Of a stretch of 11,400 nt of DNA, positions 1 through 6,726 are shown one piece after another (the stretch's first letter is position 1; each line of letters opens with the position of its first letter). The position numbers were made by a program, and so were the translations under genes. The DNA comes from Aestuariicoccus sp032586235 (GTDB taxonomy: Bacteria > Pseudomonadota > Alphaproteobacteria > Rhodobacterales > Rhodobacteraceae), in assembly GCF_032586235.1 (NCBI RefSeq), contig NZ_JAWHTD010000070.1, positions 1 through 11,400 of the forward strand. Reading direction: 5' to 3'. The notes under the pieces were generated by a model. The model did no database searches. It was not told the DNA's origin and saw nothing but the letters and a program-made list of their open reading frames with translations.

Positions 1-90
1 AACGGGTCAGGTTTGCTCATGTTGTAACGCTACGAGGCCGCCCTGCCCGTCTCAACCGAAAACCTTCTGACAACACCGCCCGCGCCGTCG

Positions 91-1578
91 GTGCAGCTGG
101 TCGCGGCGGGGGATGAAGCGGGCGAGGTGGCGCGCGGGCCCGAGCCGGTGACGTTGCCGGGCGCGGTGACGTTGGAGCTGGCTTATGACCGCAGCGTTCC
201 GCTGGCGGGCGCGCTGGCCGGGGCGCTGGGGGCCGAAGGGCTGGCCTTTGACGTGACCGATGCGCCGGGGCAGGGGCAGCTGGTCGGGCTCGATTACCGC
301 CCGGTGCTGAGCGAGCGGCGGTCGGACCTGCGGTCGCTGGCTTTGGCGGATCGGTTCGTGATCGAAGTGGCGCAGCCCGGCGGCCCGGTGCCGGTCGAGG
401 TGACGCTGGACATGGCGGTGCAGGGCTGCGACCTGGCGGCGGGTGATGCGCTGGATCCGGGCGGGGTGGGGTTCTACCGTCTGCCCAACGAGATCGAGAT
501 CGCCCCCGCGCTGGCGGAATGCCAAGCGGCGGTCGAGGCGGCGCCCGACGTGCCGCGCTTTCGCTACCAGCTGGGCCGGGCGCAGCAGGCGGCGGGGCTT
601 TTCGAGGCGGCCTATCAAAGCTTTGAGGCGGCGGCGGAGGCGGGGCATGTGCGGGCGATGAACGCCGCGGCGCTGATGCTGACCACCGACAAGATCGACC
701 GCGACGTGGTCGATGTGCCCGAGGATGCCGCACGGGCCGAGGCGCTGCTGGATCGGGCGATCGCGGCGGGCGATCCCTTTGCCATGCATTCGCGCGGCCT
801 GCGGCTCTTGCGCGATGGCGCGGACGCGGCGGCGAAAGAGCAGGGGTTCGAGCTGCTCGACCGCGCGGCAGAGTTGGGCCACACCTATTCGATGAACGAG
901 CTGGGGGTCTATTTCCTGACCCGCGACACCGACCATTACATCCCCGAACGCGGGATGCGCTATCTGCAGGCCTCGGCGGCGCGCAACGACATCTACGGCT
1001 TTCACAATCTCGGGTTCGTAGCGCTTTACGGCCTGCGCGACGGGACGCCGGACCCCGGCGAGGCGTACCGCCAGTTCGAGCGCGCGGCGCTTGGCGGACA
1101 TCCTGCGTCGCCCGCGACGCTGGGCCGGATGATCGTGCGCGGCGAGGCGCCGGGCAAGACCAAGGCTGACGCGCTGCAATGGTACGATCTGGGTCTTGCG
1201 CGCGGCGACGGTTGGGGCGGGGTGAACGGCGCGTTCCTGATCCTCAACGGCGAGGTCAGCGGCCCGACCCGGCCCGAGGCGCTGGTGCGCGCCGCCAAGG
1301 CGCTGCATCTGTCCAATGGAAAGGCCGTCGAGGCGGCACAGGAGATGCTGAGCGGCCAGCCGGGTGGCGATGTCGCGCGGGCGGTGCAGCTTTTGCTGCG
1401 CGACCTTGGCGCGGATGTGGCGGTGGACGGGGTCATCGGCCCGCAGACCCGCGCCGCCCTGGCCGCGCTGGCGGCAGAGCATGGGCTGCCCGCCCCGGCG
1501 AACAATGCCATGGCGCAGCTGCGGATGGCGGCCAAGGTCTATTGGGCGCAGCGCCCGACCCGGCCCGATCTCTTCTGA
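91..1578 (+). CDS. SEL1-repeat protein with C-terminal peptidoglycan-binding domain, probably lacking its N-terminus
   Basis: Recognisable parts are a Cys-containing segment near residue 144 (ECQAAVEAAP) and a stretch of TPR/SEL1-like helical repeats from about residue 155 to 400 (AYQSFEAAAEAGHVRAMN, LLDRAIAAGDPFAMHSRG, AYRQFERAALGGHPAS). A PG_binding_1-like module follows at about 425-460 (AVQLLLRDLGADVAVDGVIG). Such proteins are usually periplasmic, with the repeats serving as a protein-binding scaffold and the C-terminal module contacting the cell wall. No signal peptide is present. The frame opens just after a TAA at 25-27, contains no ATG, and the first GTG (91) has no Shine-Dalgarno. 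The residues between the TAA and that GTG read like coding sequence. I recall related proteins carrying a long N-terminal domain, sometimes caspase-like, so this is probably a truncated or frameshifted gene. The domain calls are solid. The start is not. Confidence 0.72.
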   Translation: MQLVAAGDEAGEVARGPEPVTLPGAVTLELAYDRSVPLAGALAGALGAEGLAFDVTDAPGQGQLVGLDYRPVLSERRSDLRSLALADRFVIEVAQPGGPVPVEVTLDMAVQGCDLAAGDALDPGGVGFYRLPNEIEIAPALAECQAAVEAAPDVPRFRYQLGRAQQAAGLFEAAYQSFEAAAEAGHVRAMNAAALMLTTDKIDRDVVDVPEDAARAEALLDRAIAAGDPFAMHSRGLRLLRDGADAAAKEQGFELLDRAAELGHTYSMNELGVYFLTRDTDHYIPERGMRYLQASAARNDIYGFHNLGFVALYGLRDGTPDPGEAYRQFERAALGGHPASPATLGRMIVRGEAPGKTKADALQWYDLGLARGDGWGGVNGAFLILNGEVSGPTRPEALVRAAKALHLSNGKAVEAAQEMLSGQPGGDVARAVQLLLRDLGADVAVDGVIGPQTRAALAALAAEHGLPAPANNAMAQLRMAAKVYWAQRPTRPDLF

Positions 1579-1614
1579 CCTTCGGCGTCAACGGCATTGG
1601 CAAGTCCGGCGGGG

Positions 1615-1635
1615 CCTGACATGAGAGGTGTCAGG
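1615..1635. promoter_or_regulatory. Perfect 7-bp inverted repeat in the SEL1-DUF1045 gap
   Basis: CCTGACA at 1615-1621 is the exact reverse complement of TGTCAGG at 1629-1635, with 7 bases between. It lies in the 79-base gap after the SEL1 stop codon and 23 bases before the DUF1045 start. It could be an RNA hairpin ending the upstream transcript, although no T-run follows, or a protein-binding site. The sequence does not decide between these. Confidence 0.45.
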
Positions 1636-1657
1636 TCTCGGCAAAACCGGAAATGCG

Positions 1658-2332
1658 ATGTCAGCCCACAGCCGCTATGCGATCTACTACATGCCCCGTC
1701 CCGGCGCGCTGGCGGCGTTCGGGGCGGCGTGGCTGGGCTGGGATGCCGAGGCCGCGCGGGAGGTCGCGCAGCCGGAGGTGGAGGACATTGCGGCGCTGAC
1801 CGAAGCGCCCGGGAAATACGGGTTCCACGCAACGCTGAAGCCGCCGTTCCGGCTGGCCGAGGGTCGCGACGTGGCGCAGCTGGAGGCCGCCGTCGCGGCG
1901 CTGGCCGCGCGCACGGCCCCGGGCCGGGCCGACGGGCTGACGCTGACGCGGCTGGGGCGGTTCTTTGCGCTGACGCCTGTGGGGTGCGCAGCGGGTCTCG
2001 CCCGTGTCGCCGAGGCCTGCGTGACCGATCTGGACAGCTTTCGCGCGCGGCCCGGGTCGGCTGAGCTGGAGCGCCGCCGCAAACCCGGGCTGACCGAAAG
2101 GCAGGAGGCGCTGCTGCGCGCCTGGGGTTATCCCTATGTGCTCGATCAGTTCCGGTTCCACATGACGCTGAGCGGGAAGGTTCCGAAAGCGCGGCTCGAA
2201 CCGGTGCACGAGCAGATCGCCCGCCACCTGCCGCCCTTGCCGGAACCTTTTGTGCTGGAGGATATCTGTCTGAATGGTGAGCGTGAGGACGGGCGGTTCG
2301 AACTGCTGCGGCGCTACGCTCTGTCGGGCTGA
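1658..2332 (+). CDS. DUF1045 family protein, 2H phosphoesterase-like
   Basis: This 224-residue protein carries the two H-x-T motifs that define the 2H phosphoesterase superfamily: YGFHATLKPPF near residue 55 and FRFHMTLSG near residue 168. The N-terminus RYAIYYMPRPG and the C-terminal block LEDICLNGERE also match DUF1045 as I know it. Members often sit in phosphonate (phn) operons and are annotated as a phosphonate metabolism protein. The 2H fold suggests cyclic phosphodiester or 2',3'-cyclic nucleotide chemistry, but the substrate is not established. No phn genes are visible here. I chose ATG 1658 over the upstream GTG 1628 because homologues begin close to the RYAIYY block. Neither has a strong ribosome-binding site. 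It is on the same strand as the SEL1 gene but separated by an inverted repeat, so co-transcription is uncertain. Confidence 0.85.
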   Translation: MSAHSRYAIYYMPRPGALAAFGAAWLGWDAEAAREVAQPEVEDIAALTEAPGKYGFHATLKPPFRLAEGRDVAQLEAAVAALAARTAPGRADGLTLTRLGRFFALTPVGCAAGLARVAEACVTDLDSFRARPGSAELERRRKPGLTERQEALLRAWGYPYVLDQFRFHMTLSGKVPKARLEPVHEQIARHLPPLPEPFVLEDICLNGEREDGRFELLRRYALSG

Positions 2333-2367
2333 GCGGGACTGCGCGCTTTCGCCAGCCCCGGACCGCG

Positions 2368-3387
2368 TCAGGCAGCGCCGCGGGCAAATCGCCCGCGCGT
2401 GCGGTTCGCGAAGGCCACCAGCGACAGCATCACCGGCACCTCGACCAGAACGCCCACGACCGTCGCCAGCGCCGCGCCCGAGTTCAGGCCGAAGAGGCTG
2501 ATCGCCACCGCCACCGCCAGTTCAAAGAAATTCGACGTGCCGATCATCGCGCAGGGTGCGGCGATGCGGTGCGGCACCCGCAGTGCGAAGGCCGCACCGT
2601 AGGCCAGCGCGAAGATGCCGTAGCTCTGGATCAGGATCGGCACCGCGATCAGCGCGATCACCATGGGCCGCGACAGGATCACCTCGCCCTGCAGGCCGAA
2701 GAGGATGGCGACCGTGGCCACCAGCCCGATCATCGACAGCGGCTTGATCCGCGCCGAGAACGCGTCGATCGCCGTTTTGCTGCCCAGCATCCGACGCGTG
2801 ATCAGCCCCGCCGCCAGCGGCAAAGCAACATAGAGCACGGTCGCCAGCACCAGCGTCTCCCACGGGACGGTGATGTCGGTGACCCCCAGCAGGAAGGCCA
2901 CGATGGGCGCGAAGGCCACCACCATGATCAGGTCGTTTACCGACACCTGCACCAGCGCATAGGTGGCGTCGCCGCGTGTGAGCTGCGACCAGACAAAGAC
3001 CATGGCCGTGCAGGGCGCGGCCCCCAGCAGGATCAGCCCGGCGGTGTATTGCGCGGCGTCCTCTGGCGAGATCAGCGGCGCGAAGACATGGTCGAAGAAG
3101 AGCACCGCCAGCGCGGCCATGGTGAAGGGCTTGATCAGCCAGTTCACCGTCAGCGTCACCAAGAGCCCCCGGGGCTGGCGCGCTACCCCGGACACGGCGG
3201 CGAAATCGACGTTGACCATCATCGGATAGACCATCGCCCAGATCAGCACCGCCACGACAAGGTTGATCGACGCGACCTCGGCGCTGGCGATGGCCTGGAC
3301 AAGCGCGGGGGCGAGCATCCCCAGGGCGATCCCGCCCACCATCGCCAAAGCGACCCAAAGCGTCAGGAAGCGTTCGAATGTGCTCAT
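2368..3387 (-). CDS. arsB: ACR3-family arsenite efflux transporter
   Basis: A 339-residue integral membrane protein of about ten hydrophobic segments, the usual length for ACR3 arsenite permeases of the bile/arsenite/riboflavin transporter superfamily. It would export As(OH)3, and perhaps antimonite, across the inner membrane using the proton gradient. The diagnostic blocks are present: VYPMMVNVDF near residue 53, LGAAPCTAMVFVWS with the conserved Cys at 126, SVNDLIMVV near 149, and AAPCAMIGTSNFFELAVAVA with the conserved Glu at 289. The start at 3387 (MSTFERFL) is preferred over an upstream in-frame GTG because GGAG (3398-3401, minus strand) lies 10 bases upstream and the protein then begins at the first membrane segment. 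No arsR, arsC or arsH neighbour is in view, so it appears to stand alone. Some annotators name it acr3 rather than arsB. Confidence 0.93.
   Translation of the reverse strand: MSTFERFLTLWVALAMVGGIALGMLAPALVQAIASAEVASINLVVAVLIWAMVYPMMVNVDFAAVSGVARQPRGLLVTLTVNWLIKPFTMAALAVLFFDHVFAPLISPEDAAQYTAGLILLGAAPCTAMVFVWSQLTRGDATYALVQVSVNDLIMVVAFAPIVAFLLGVTDITVPWETLVLATVLYVALPLAAGLITRRMLGSKTAIDAFSARIKPLSMIGLVATVAILFGLQGEVILSRPMVIALIAVPILIQSYGIFALAYGAAFALRVPHRIAAPCAMIGTSNFFELAVAVAISLFGLNSGAALATVVGVLVEVPVMLSLVAFANRTRGRFARGAA
2379..2397 (-). terminator. Possible hairpin at the 3' end of the ACR3 gene
   Basis: CGCGGGC (2379-2385) pairs with GCCCGCG (2391-2397) around a 5-base loop. It lies within the last codons of the transporter, which encode an Arg/Gly/Ala-rich tail. 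There is no T-run after it. It may be a weak terminator or simply codon bias, so confidence is low. Confidence 0.25.
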
Positions 3388-3481
3388 TGTCGTTCTGCTC
3401 CGAGGTGATGGGGGCCGTGTGCCGTGACCTGACAAGACCGCAATGGCGCGGCGGCTGCAAGGCTGTCGTGCGGGGGAGCGT

Positions 3482-3511
3482 ATTCATGCGAAATTTTCAT
3501 CAATTCATGAA
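3482..3511. promoter_or_regulatory. Direct repeat ATTCATG with 21-bp period upstream of phzF
   Basis: ATTCATG occurs at 3482-3488 and again at 3503-3509, exactly 21 bases (about two helical turns) apart. A related TTTCATC lies between them (3495-3501). The second copy is part of the 8-bp palindrome TTCATGAA (3504-3511). The block is an AT-rich island in the 181-base gap between the divergent ACR3 and PhzF genes, roughly 60-90 bases before the phzF start. It is a candidate operator or upstream promoter element. The cognate regulator is unknown. Confidence 0.4.
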
Positions 3512-3554
3512 CCAAATCCCGCGCCGGGTTTCCTATGTCGGGGGCAACCCAACG

Positions 3555-3561
3555 AAAGGAG
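3555..3561 (+). promoter_or_regulatory. Ribosome-binding site of the PhzF gene
   Basis: AAAGGAG is followed by a 7-base spacer and ATG at 3569. This near-consensus Shine-Dalgarno decides the start. It rules out the longer in-frame reading from 3443, whose first residues are not PhzF-like, and the out-of-frame ATG at 3564, which meets a stop at once. Confidence 0.85.
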
Positions 3562-3568
3562 ACATGAC

Positions 3569-4477
3569 ATGATATCCACCACCAAATCCCGCCAGATCAC
3601 CGTCCGGATCGTGAACGGCTTCGTCAAGGACGGCGAGGGCGGCAATCCCGCGGGGGTCGTTCTTGACGCCGATGACCTGAGCGCCGACGACATGCAGCAG
3701 ATCGCCCGCAAGGTCGGAATGTCGGAAACGGCCTTTGTGTCGAGCTCGGACCAGGCCGGGTTCCGTTTCGATTTCTTCACGCCGAACCGGCGCATCGCGC
3801 ATTGCGGTCACGCCACCATCGCCGCCTTTTCCTACCTTGCGCAAATCGGGCGGGTCGGCGAGGGGGAGACCTCAAAGATGACGGTCGACGGGCCGCGCAA
3901 GATCATCATTCGCGGCATGGAATCCTTTATGGAGCAGTTGGCCCCCAAATATGCCGAACCCGAGGGCTGGGCCGCGCTGGGTGTGACGCTTGCGGACGTG
4001 CTGGCGTCGGTCGGCCTGTCGGAGGACGACCTGATCGACAGCGTTGCGCCGAAGCTGGTGAACACGGGCAATTCCTTTATCGTCCTGCCGGTGCGCGACG
4101 CGGATATCCTGGCCCGCGTGGCCCCCGATCAGGAGGCTATCGAGGCGATCAGCGAAAAGCTGGACCTGATCGGCTATTACCTCTTTGCGACGGGCGGCGA
4201 GGGCACCGATGCGACCACGCGGATGTTCGCGCCGCGCTACGCCATTCCCGAAGAGGCCGCGACCGGCATGGCGGCGGGGCCGCTGGCCTGCTTCCTGCAT
4301 GACGCGATGGGTATCCGCCAATCGCATTTCGACATCGCGCAGGGCGATTTCATGACGCCGCCCTCGCCCAGCCGCATCAGCGTCGACCTTGAACGCGACG
4401 CGGATGGCGCGATCCGGGGGTTGCTGGCCGGGGGGCATGGCAAATCCATGCGCGAGCTGACCGTCACGCTGGGCTGA
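3569..4477 (+). CDS. PhzF family phenazine biosynthesis-like isomerase
   Basis: A 302-residue protein of the PhzF/diaminopimelate-epimerase-like fold, the normal length for the family. Visible hallmarks are the N-terminal VNGFVKDGEGGNPAGVVLD, the MSETAFV motif with the catalytic-type Glu at residue 53, the FTPNRRIAHCGHATIAA block near 70-86, and TGNSFIVLPV near 168. Near 227-235 lies PEEAATGMAAGPL, matching the usual E-D-P-x-T-G-S-A. In that last block the customary Asp is Glu (229) and the Pro is Ala, a mild departure. In Pseudomonas PhzF isomerises trans-2,3-dihydro-3-hydroxyanthranilate during phenazine synthesis. Most members occur without phenazine genes, as here, and have unknown substrates. 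It reads as a single-gene unit with a strong ribosome-binding site and its own terminator. Confidence 0.92.
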   Translation: MISTTKSRQITVRIVNGFVKDGEGGNPAGVVLDADDLSADDMQQIARKVGMSETAFVSSSDQAGFRFDFFTPNRRIAHCGHATIAAFSYLAQIGRVGEGETSKMTVDGPRKIIIRGMESFMEQLAPKYAEPEGWAALGVTLADVLASVGLSEDDLIDSVAPKLVNTGNSFIVLPVRDADILARVAPDQEAIEAISEKLDLIGYYLFATGGEGTDATTRMFAPRYAIPEEAATGMAAGPLACFLHDAMGIRQSHFDIAQGDFMTPPSPSRISVDLERDADGAIRGLLAGGHGKSMRELTVTLG

Positions 4478-4495
4478 GCTTTACTTGGTCCGGAT

Positions 4496-4541
4496 GGTCC
4501 GCCGGGGGCTTGGAAAAAGCGCCCGGCGGGCCTGTTGTTAT
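4496..4541 (+). terminator. Rho-independent-like terminator after phzF
   Basis: A long hairpin begins 18 bases after the phzF stop codon. CCGCCGGG (4499-4506) pairs with CCCGGCGG (4522-4529). A single G-G mismatch follows (4507/4521), and then GCTT (4508-4511) pairs with AAGC (4517-4520) around a 5-base loop. Outer pairs extend the stem to 4496/4532. The downstream bases TGTTGTTAT are only moderately T-rich. The convergent DUF1203 gene stops at 4538, so the stem may serve both strands. Confidence 0.7.
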
Positions 4542-5014
4542 CCGGCGGACGCGCGCACGACGGAGGCGGCAAAGCACCCCGGCTTGGCGTAATGCAGATG
4601 CGCGTAGCTGACGGTTGCATCGCCGAAGGCGTCGGTGATCGCCGTGCCGAGATGCCTGCCGGGCACCACGTCGGCGTCGATCATCATGTGACTTTTGTTG
4701 AACAGGCGCAGGGAAATCAGGCGCGATTGAAGCACCTCCGGCACCTCGTTCACGGCCGGATGCGCCTGCGCCGCGTCCTTGCGGACAAAAATCGCATGGC
4801 TGGCCTGGAACGGCGTATCGGCCTTTTGGTGCCGATAGTTCAGCAGGATCACGGTCTCGCCGATATCGGCATCCGCAAGGCTGACGCGGCACGGCGTGCC
4901 GGGCTTGGACATCACGATCATGCGGCGCGCGTTGCGGGCGGTCAGCTCTTTGTCCGACAGGTCGAACAAGGGGGCGAAGGCCTCGGCGGGCAGGGATTGA
5001 ATTTGAAAGGCCAT
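4538..5014 (-). CDS. DUF1203 domain-containing protein
   Basis: A 158-residue soluble protein matching DUF1203 along its whole length. It has the start MAFQIQSLPAEAFAPLF, the block GTPCRVSLADADIGETVILLNY near residues 39-59, SHAIFVRK near 72-79, RLISLRLFNKSHMMIDADVV near 97-116, and the end HLHYAKPGCFAASVVRA. The central HAIFVR segment and the late Y-x-H-L-H-Y-A-K-P-GC segment are the most characteristic. No catalytic function is established for the family. It lies 75 bases downstream of the LysE-type exporter on the same strand and may be co-transcribed with it, though the gap is large enough for its own promoter. The stop codon is adjacent to the terminator hairpin of the convergent phzF gene. 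Confidence 0.88.
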   Translation of the reverse strand: MAFQIQSLPAEAFAPLFDLSDKELTARNARRMIVMSKPGTPCRVSLADADIGETVILLNYRHQKADTPFQASHAIFVRKDAAQAHPAVNEVPEVLQSRLISLRLFNKSHMMIDADVVPGRHLGTAITDAFGDATVSYAHLHYAKPGCFAASVVRASAG

Positions 5015-5089
5015 GGGTCTGTTCTCTGTGTCGCTTGTCGGATGATGGGGGGCGCGGGCCTGCCGGGCGACCCGTTTCTTGCGGGATGC

Positions 5090-5722
5090 TCAGGGGCCAA
5101 TCAGCACCGAGGCCGCGCTGAACGCCACCAGCGCGGCCATCAGCAAGGACATCCAGCGCGCCGAGCTGCCCTGCGTCGTCAACGCGCTGAGGCCGCGCCC
5201 GGCCAGCGCCCAGAGGCTGAGGCAGAGCGGCGCGACCAGGACGAAGGTCAGGGCCATAACGGCGGCCCGCATCATCGGGTCCGAGGCGACGCCGGAATAG
5301 GCCGCGCTGGCGCCCAGGGCCATCGTCCAGGACTTGGGGTTGACCCATTGGAAGAGGGCCGCCTCGATCATGCTCAGCGGGCGCGATCCGTCTTTCGCCT
5401 CGGGGTCGGCCGCGTTTTCGGCGGCGGGGGCAAAGGCCGACCGGCCCAATTGCCAGGCCAGCCAGAAAAGCCATGCGGCCCCGGCGATCCGCACCACGGT
5501 CAGGACCTGCGGATAGGCGTCCAGCATGACCCCCAGGCCAAGCACGACCGAACTGATCATGATGGCGAAGCCCCCGGTGATGCCAGCGATATGCGGCACG
5601 GTGCGGCGCCAGCCGAAGGCCGCGCTGGAGGCCATCACCATGAAGTTGTTCGGCCCCGGCGTGACGGATGCGATCACGGCGAAGGTGGCGAGCGCGGCCA
5701 GCGCGCTGGGGTTCTCGATCAT
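5090..5722 (-). CDS. LysE/RhtB family amino-acid exporter
   Basis: A 210-residue membrane protein of the LysE/RhtB (threonine/homoserine/lysine efflux) family, of typical length and with about five or six hydrophobic segments. The signature SVTPGPNNFMVMASSAAFGWRR lies at residues 19-40, followed by the Gly-rich helix HIAGITGGFAIMI. A central IRIAGAAWLFWLAWQLGRS-like helix and the FQWVNPKSWTMAL block near 128-140 are further family marks. It would export an amino acid or similar metabolite across the inner membrane. The substrate cannot be read from sequence. It is divergent from a LysR regulator 97 bases away, the same arrangement as lysE with its regulator lysG. Control by that regulator is therefore likely (inference). 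Confidence 0.92.
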   Translation of the reverse strand: MIENPSALAALATFAVIASVTPGPNNFMVMASSAAFGWRRTVPHIAGITGGFAIMISSVVLGLGVMLDAYPQVLTVVRIAGAAWLFWLAWQLGRSAFAPAAENAADPEAKDGSRPLSMIEAALFQWVNPKSWTMALGASAAYSGVASDPMMRAAVMALTFVLVAPLCLSLWALAGRGLSALTTQGSSARWMSLLMAALVAFSAASVLIGP

Positions 5723-5771
5723 CGGTACGGCCTTTTTCGGTTACGCGATCAGCGGATACGCGCAGAGGAAG

Positions 5772-5818
5772 CCTGCGAAAATACTGTCAATCGCAGAAAA
5801 ATTCTGCAAAATCGCAGG
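5772..5818. promoter_or_regulatory. Repeated TCGCAG half-sites between lysE-type and lysR-type genes
   Basis: TCGCAG occurs on the plus strand at 5791-5796 and 5812-5817, exactly 21 bases apart, and on the minus strand at 5773-5778. CCTGCGA (5772-5778) is the reverse complement of TCGCAGG (5812-5818). A tighter palindrome, GCAGAA-AAA-TTCTGC, lies at 5793-5807. The AT-rich block ends just before the LysR start codon (5820). This is a natural binding site for an autoregulating LysR-type protein controlling the divergent exporter. Confidence 0.6.
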
Positions 5819-5819
5819 A

Positions 5820-6689
5820 ATGACGGTTGATCAGCTTTCCTGGGACGATATCCGGCTTCTTCTGGCGGCGAGCCGGGCGGGCTCTTTGAGCGCATTGGCG
5901 CGGGAGCTTGGCGTCGATCCGACCACCGTCGGCCGCCGGACCAAGGCGCTGGAACGCAGCGTGCGCCTGTCGCTTTTCCAAAGGGGCCATGGCGCCCTGG
6001 GTCTGACCGATGAAGGGCGGCATCTTTTGCGGCACGCACGGCAGATGGAAGAGGCCGCGCGCGCGTTCCGGATGTCGGCGCGGAATCTGCACGATGCGCC
6101 CGAAGGGCTGATCCGGATCAGCGCCCCGCCGACGCTCGCCCGGTTCGTTCTTGCGCCCGGGGTGGCGGCCTTGCACCGGCAGGCCCCGGGGATCACGGTC
6201 GAGATCGAAACCGAGCCCGCGAATGTGCGGCTTGAGACGTGGGAGGCCGATATCGCCGTCCGGCTCGGCCCGCCGACCGAGGTCACCGACACCCTCTTGA
6301 TCCGCAAGGTTGGGCAGGTCGACTATGCCGTGTTCGAACCCGAAGGCGCGCCCGTGCCGCCGGGCTGGGCCGCCTATGCAAAGCGGTTTTCCCACGTGCC
6401 CGAGGCCGCCTTTATCGAAGAGGCTCTGGACGGGGCGGAGCCGGTCATGCGCGCCAACGATCCGATGTCGATGGCTCAGGCGGTCGCAGCGGGGGTGGCG
6501 CGGACGGTGCTTCCGGTCATGCTCGGGACCGCCGTTCCGGGGCTGCGGCAGGCCGGCAGCCCGGTGCTGCAGCGCGAGGTCTGGCTTTTGCGCAACCCCG
6601 ACACCGGCGAGGCCTCTGCCGTCAGAACGGCGCATGAATGGATCGTCGCGCTGTTCGAGGGCCCGTACCGCTGGGCCGGGCCGAGCTGA
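5820..6689 (+). CDS. LysR family transcriptional regulator
   Basis: A 289-residue LysR-type regulator of usual length. The N-terminal winged helix-turn-helix covers about residues 4-63: LSWDDIRLLLAASRAGSLSA, then ARELGVDPTTVGRRTKALE as the recognition region, then LFQRGHGALGLTDEGRHLL. The effector-binding domain runs from about residue 90 (GLIRISAPPTLARFVLAPGV) to near the end, with LETWEADIAVRLG and ANDPMSMAQAVAAGVART as its best-conserved parts. I took ATG 5820 because MTVDQLSWDD begins the helix-turn-helix immediately. The long in-frame extension upstream is antisense to the exporter. It is divergent from the LysE-type gene and probably regulates it and itself through the TCGCAG sites. The inducer is unknown. 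Confidence 0.93.
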   Translation: MTVDQLSWDDIRLLLAASRAGSLSALARELGVDPTTVGRRTKALERSVRLSLFQRGHGALGLTDEGRHLLRHARQMEEAARAFRMSARNLHDAPEGLIRISAPPTLARFVLAPGVAALHRQAPGITVEIETEPANVRLETWEADIAVRLGPPTEVTDTLLIRKVGQVDYAVFEPEGAPVPPGWAAYAKRFSHVPEAAFIEEALDGAEPVMRANDPMSMAQAVAAGVARTVLPVMLGTAVPGLRQAGSPVLQREVWLLRNPDTGEASAVRTAHEWIVALFEGPYRWAGPS

Positions 6690-6726
6690 GACACCGGCAG
6701 GCGTTGGCTTGGCACACGCGATGCGC

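Noticed and set aside
52..1482. Long antisense reading frame (476 codons) opposite the SEL1 gene
   Set aside because: The translation is rich in Arg, His and Gln with no recognisable domain, while the plus strand encodes clear SEL1 and peptidoglycan-binding motifs. It results from high GC content.
1539..2387. 282-codon minus-strand frame over DUF1045
   Set aside because: Arg/Ala/Pro-rich low-complexity translation antisense to a gene with both H-x-T motifs.
4464..5474. 336-codon minus-strand frame across the DUF1203 and LysE genes
   Set aside because: It overlaps two well-supported genes in another frame, crosses their intergenic gap, and shows no family motif.
4535..5830. 431-codon plus-strand frame antisense to DUF1203 and LysE
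   Set aside because: His/Gly/Arg-rich shadow translation with no domain. Both opposing genes have clear signatures.
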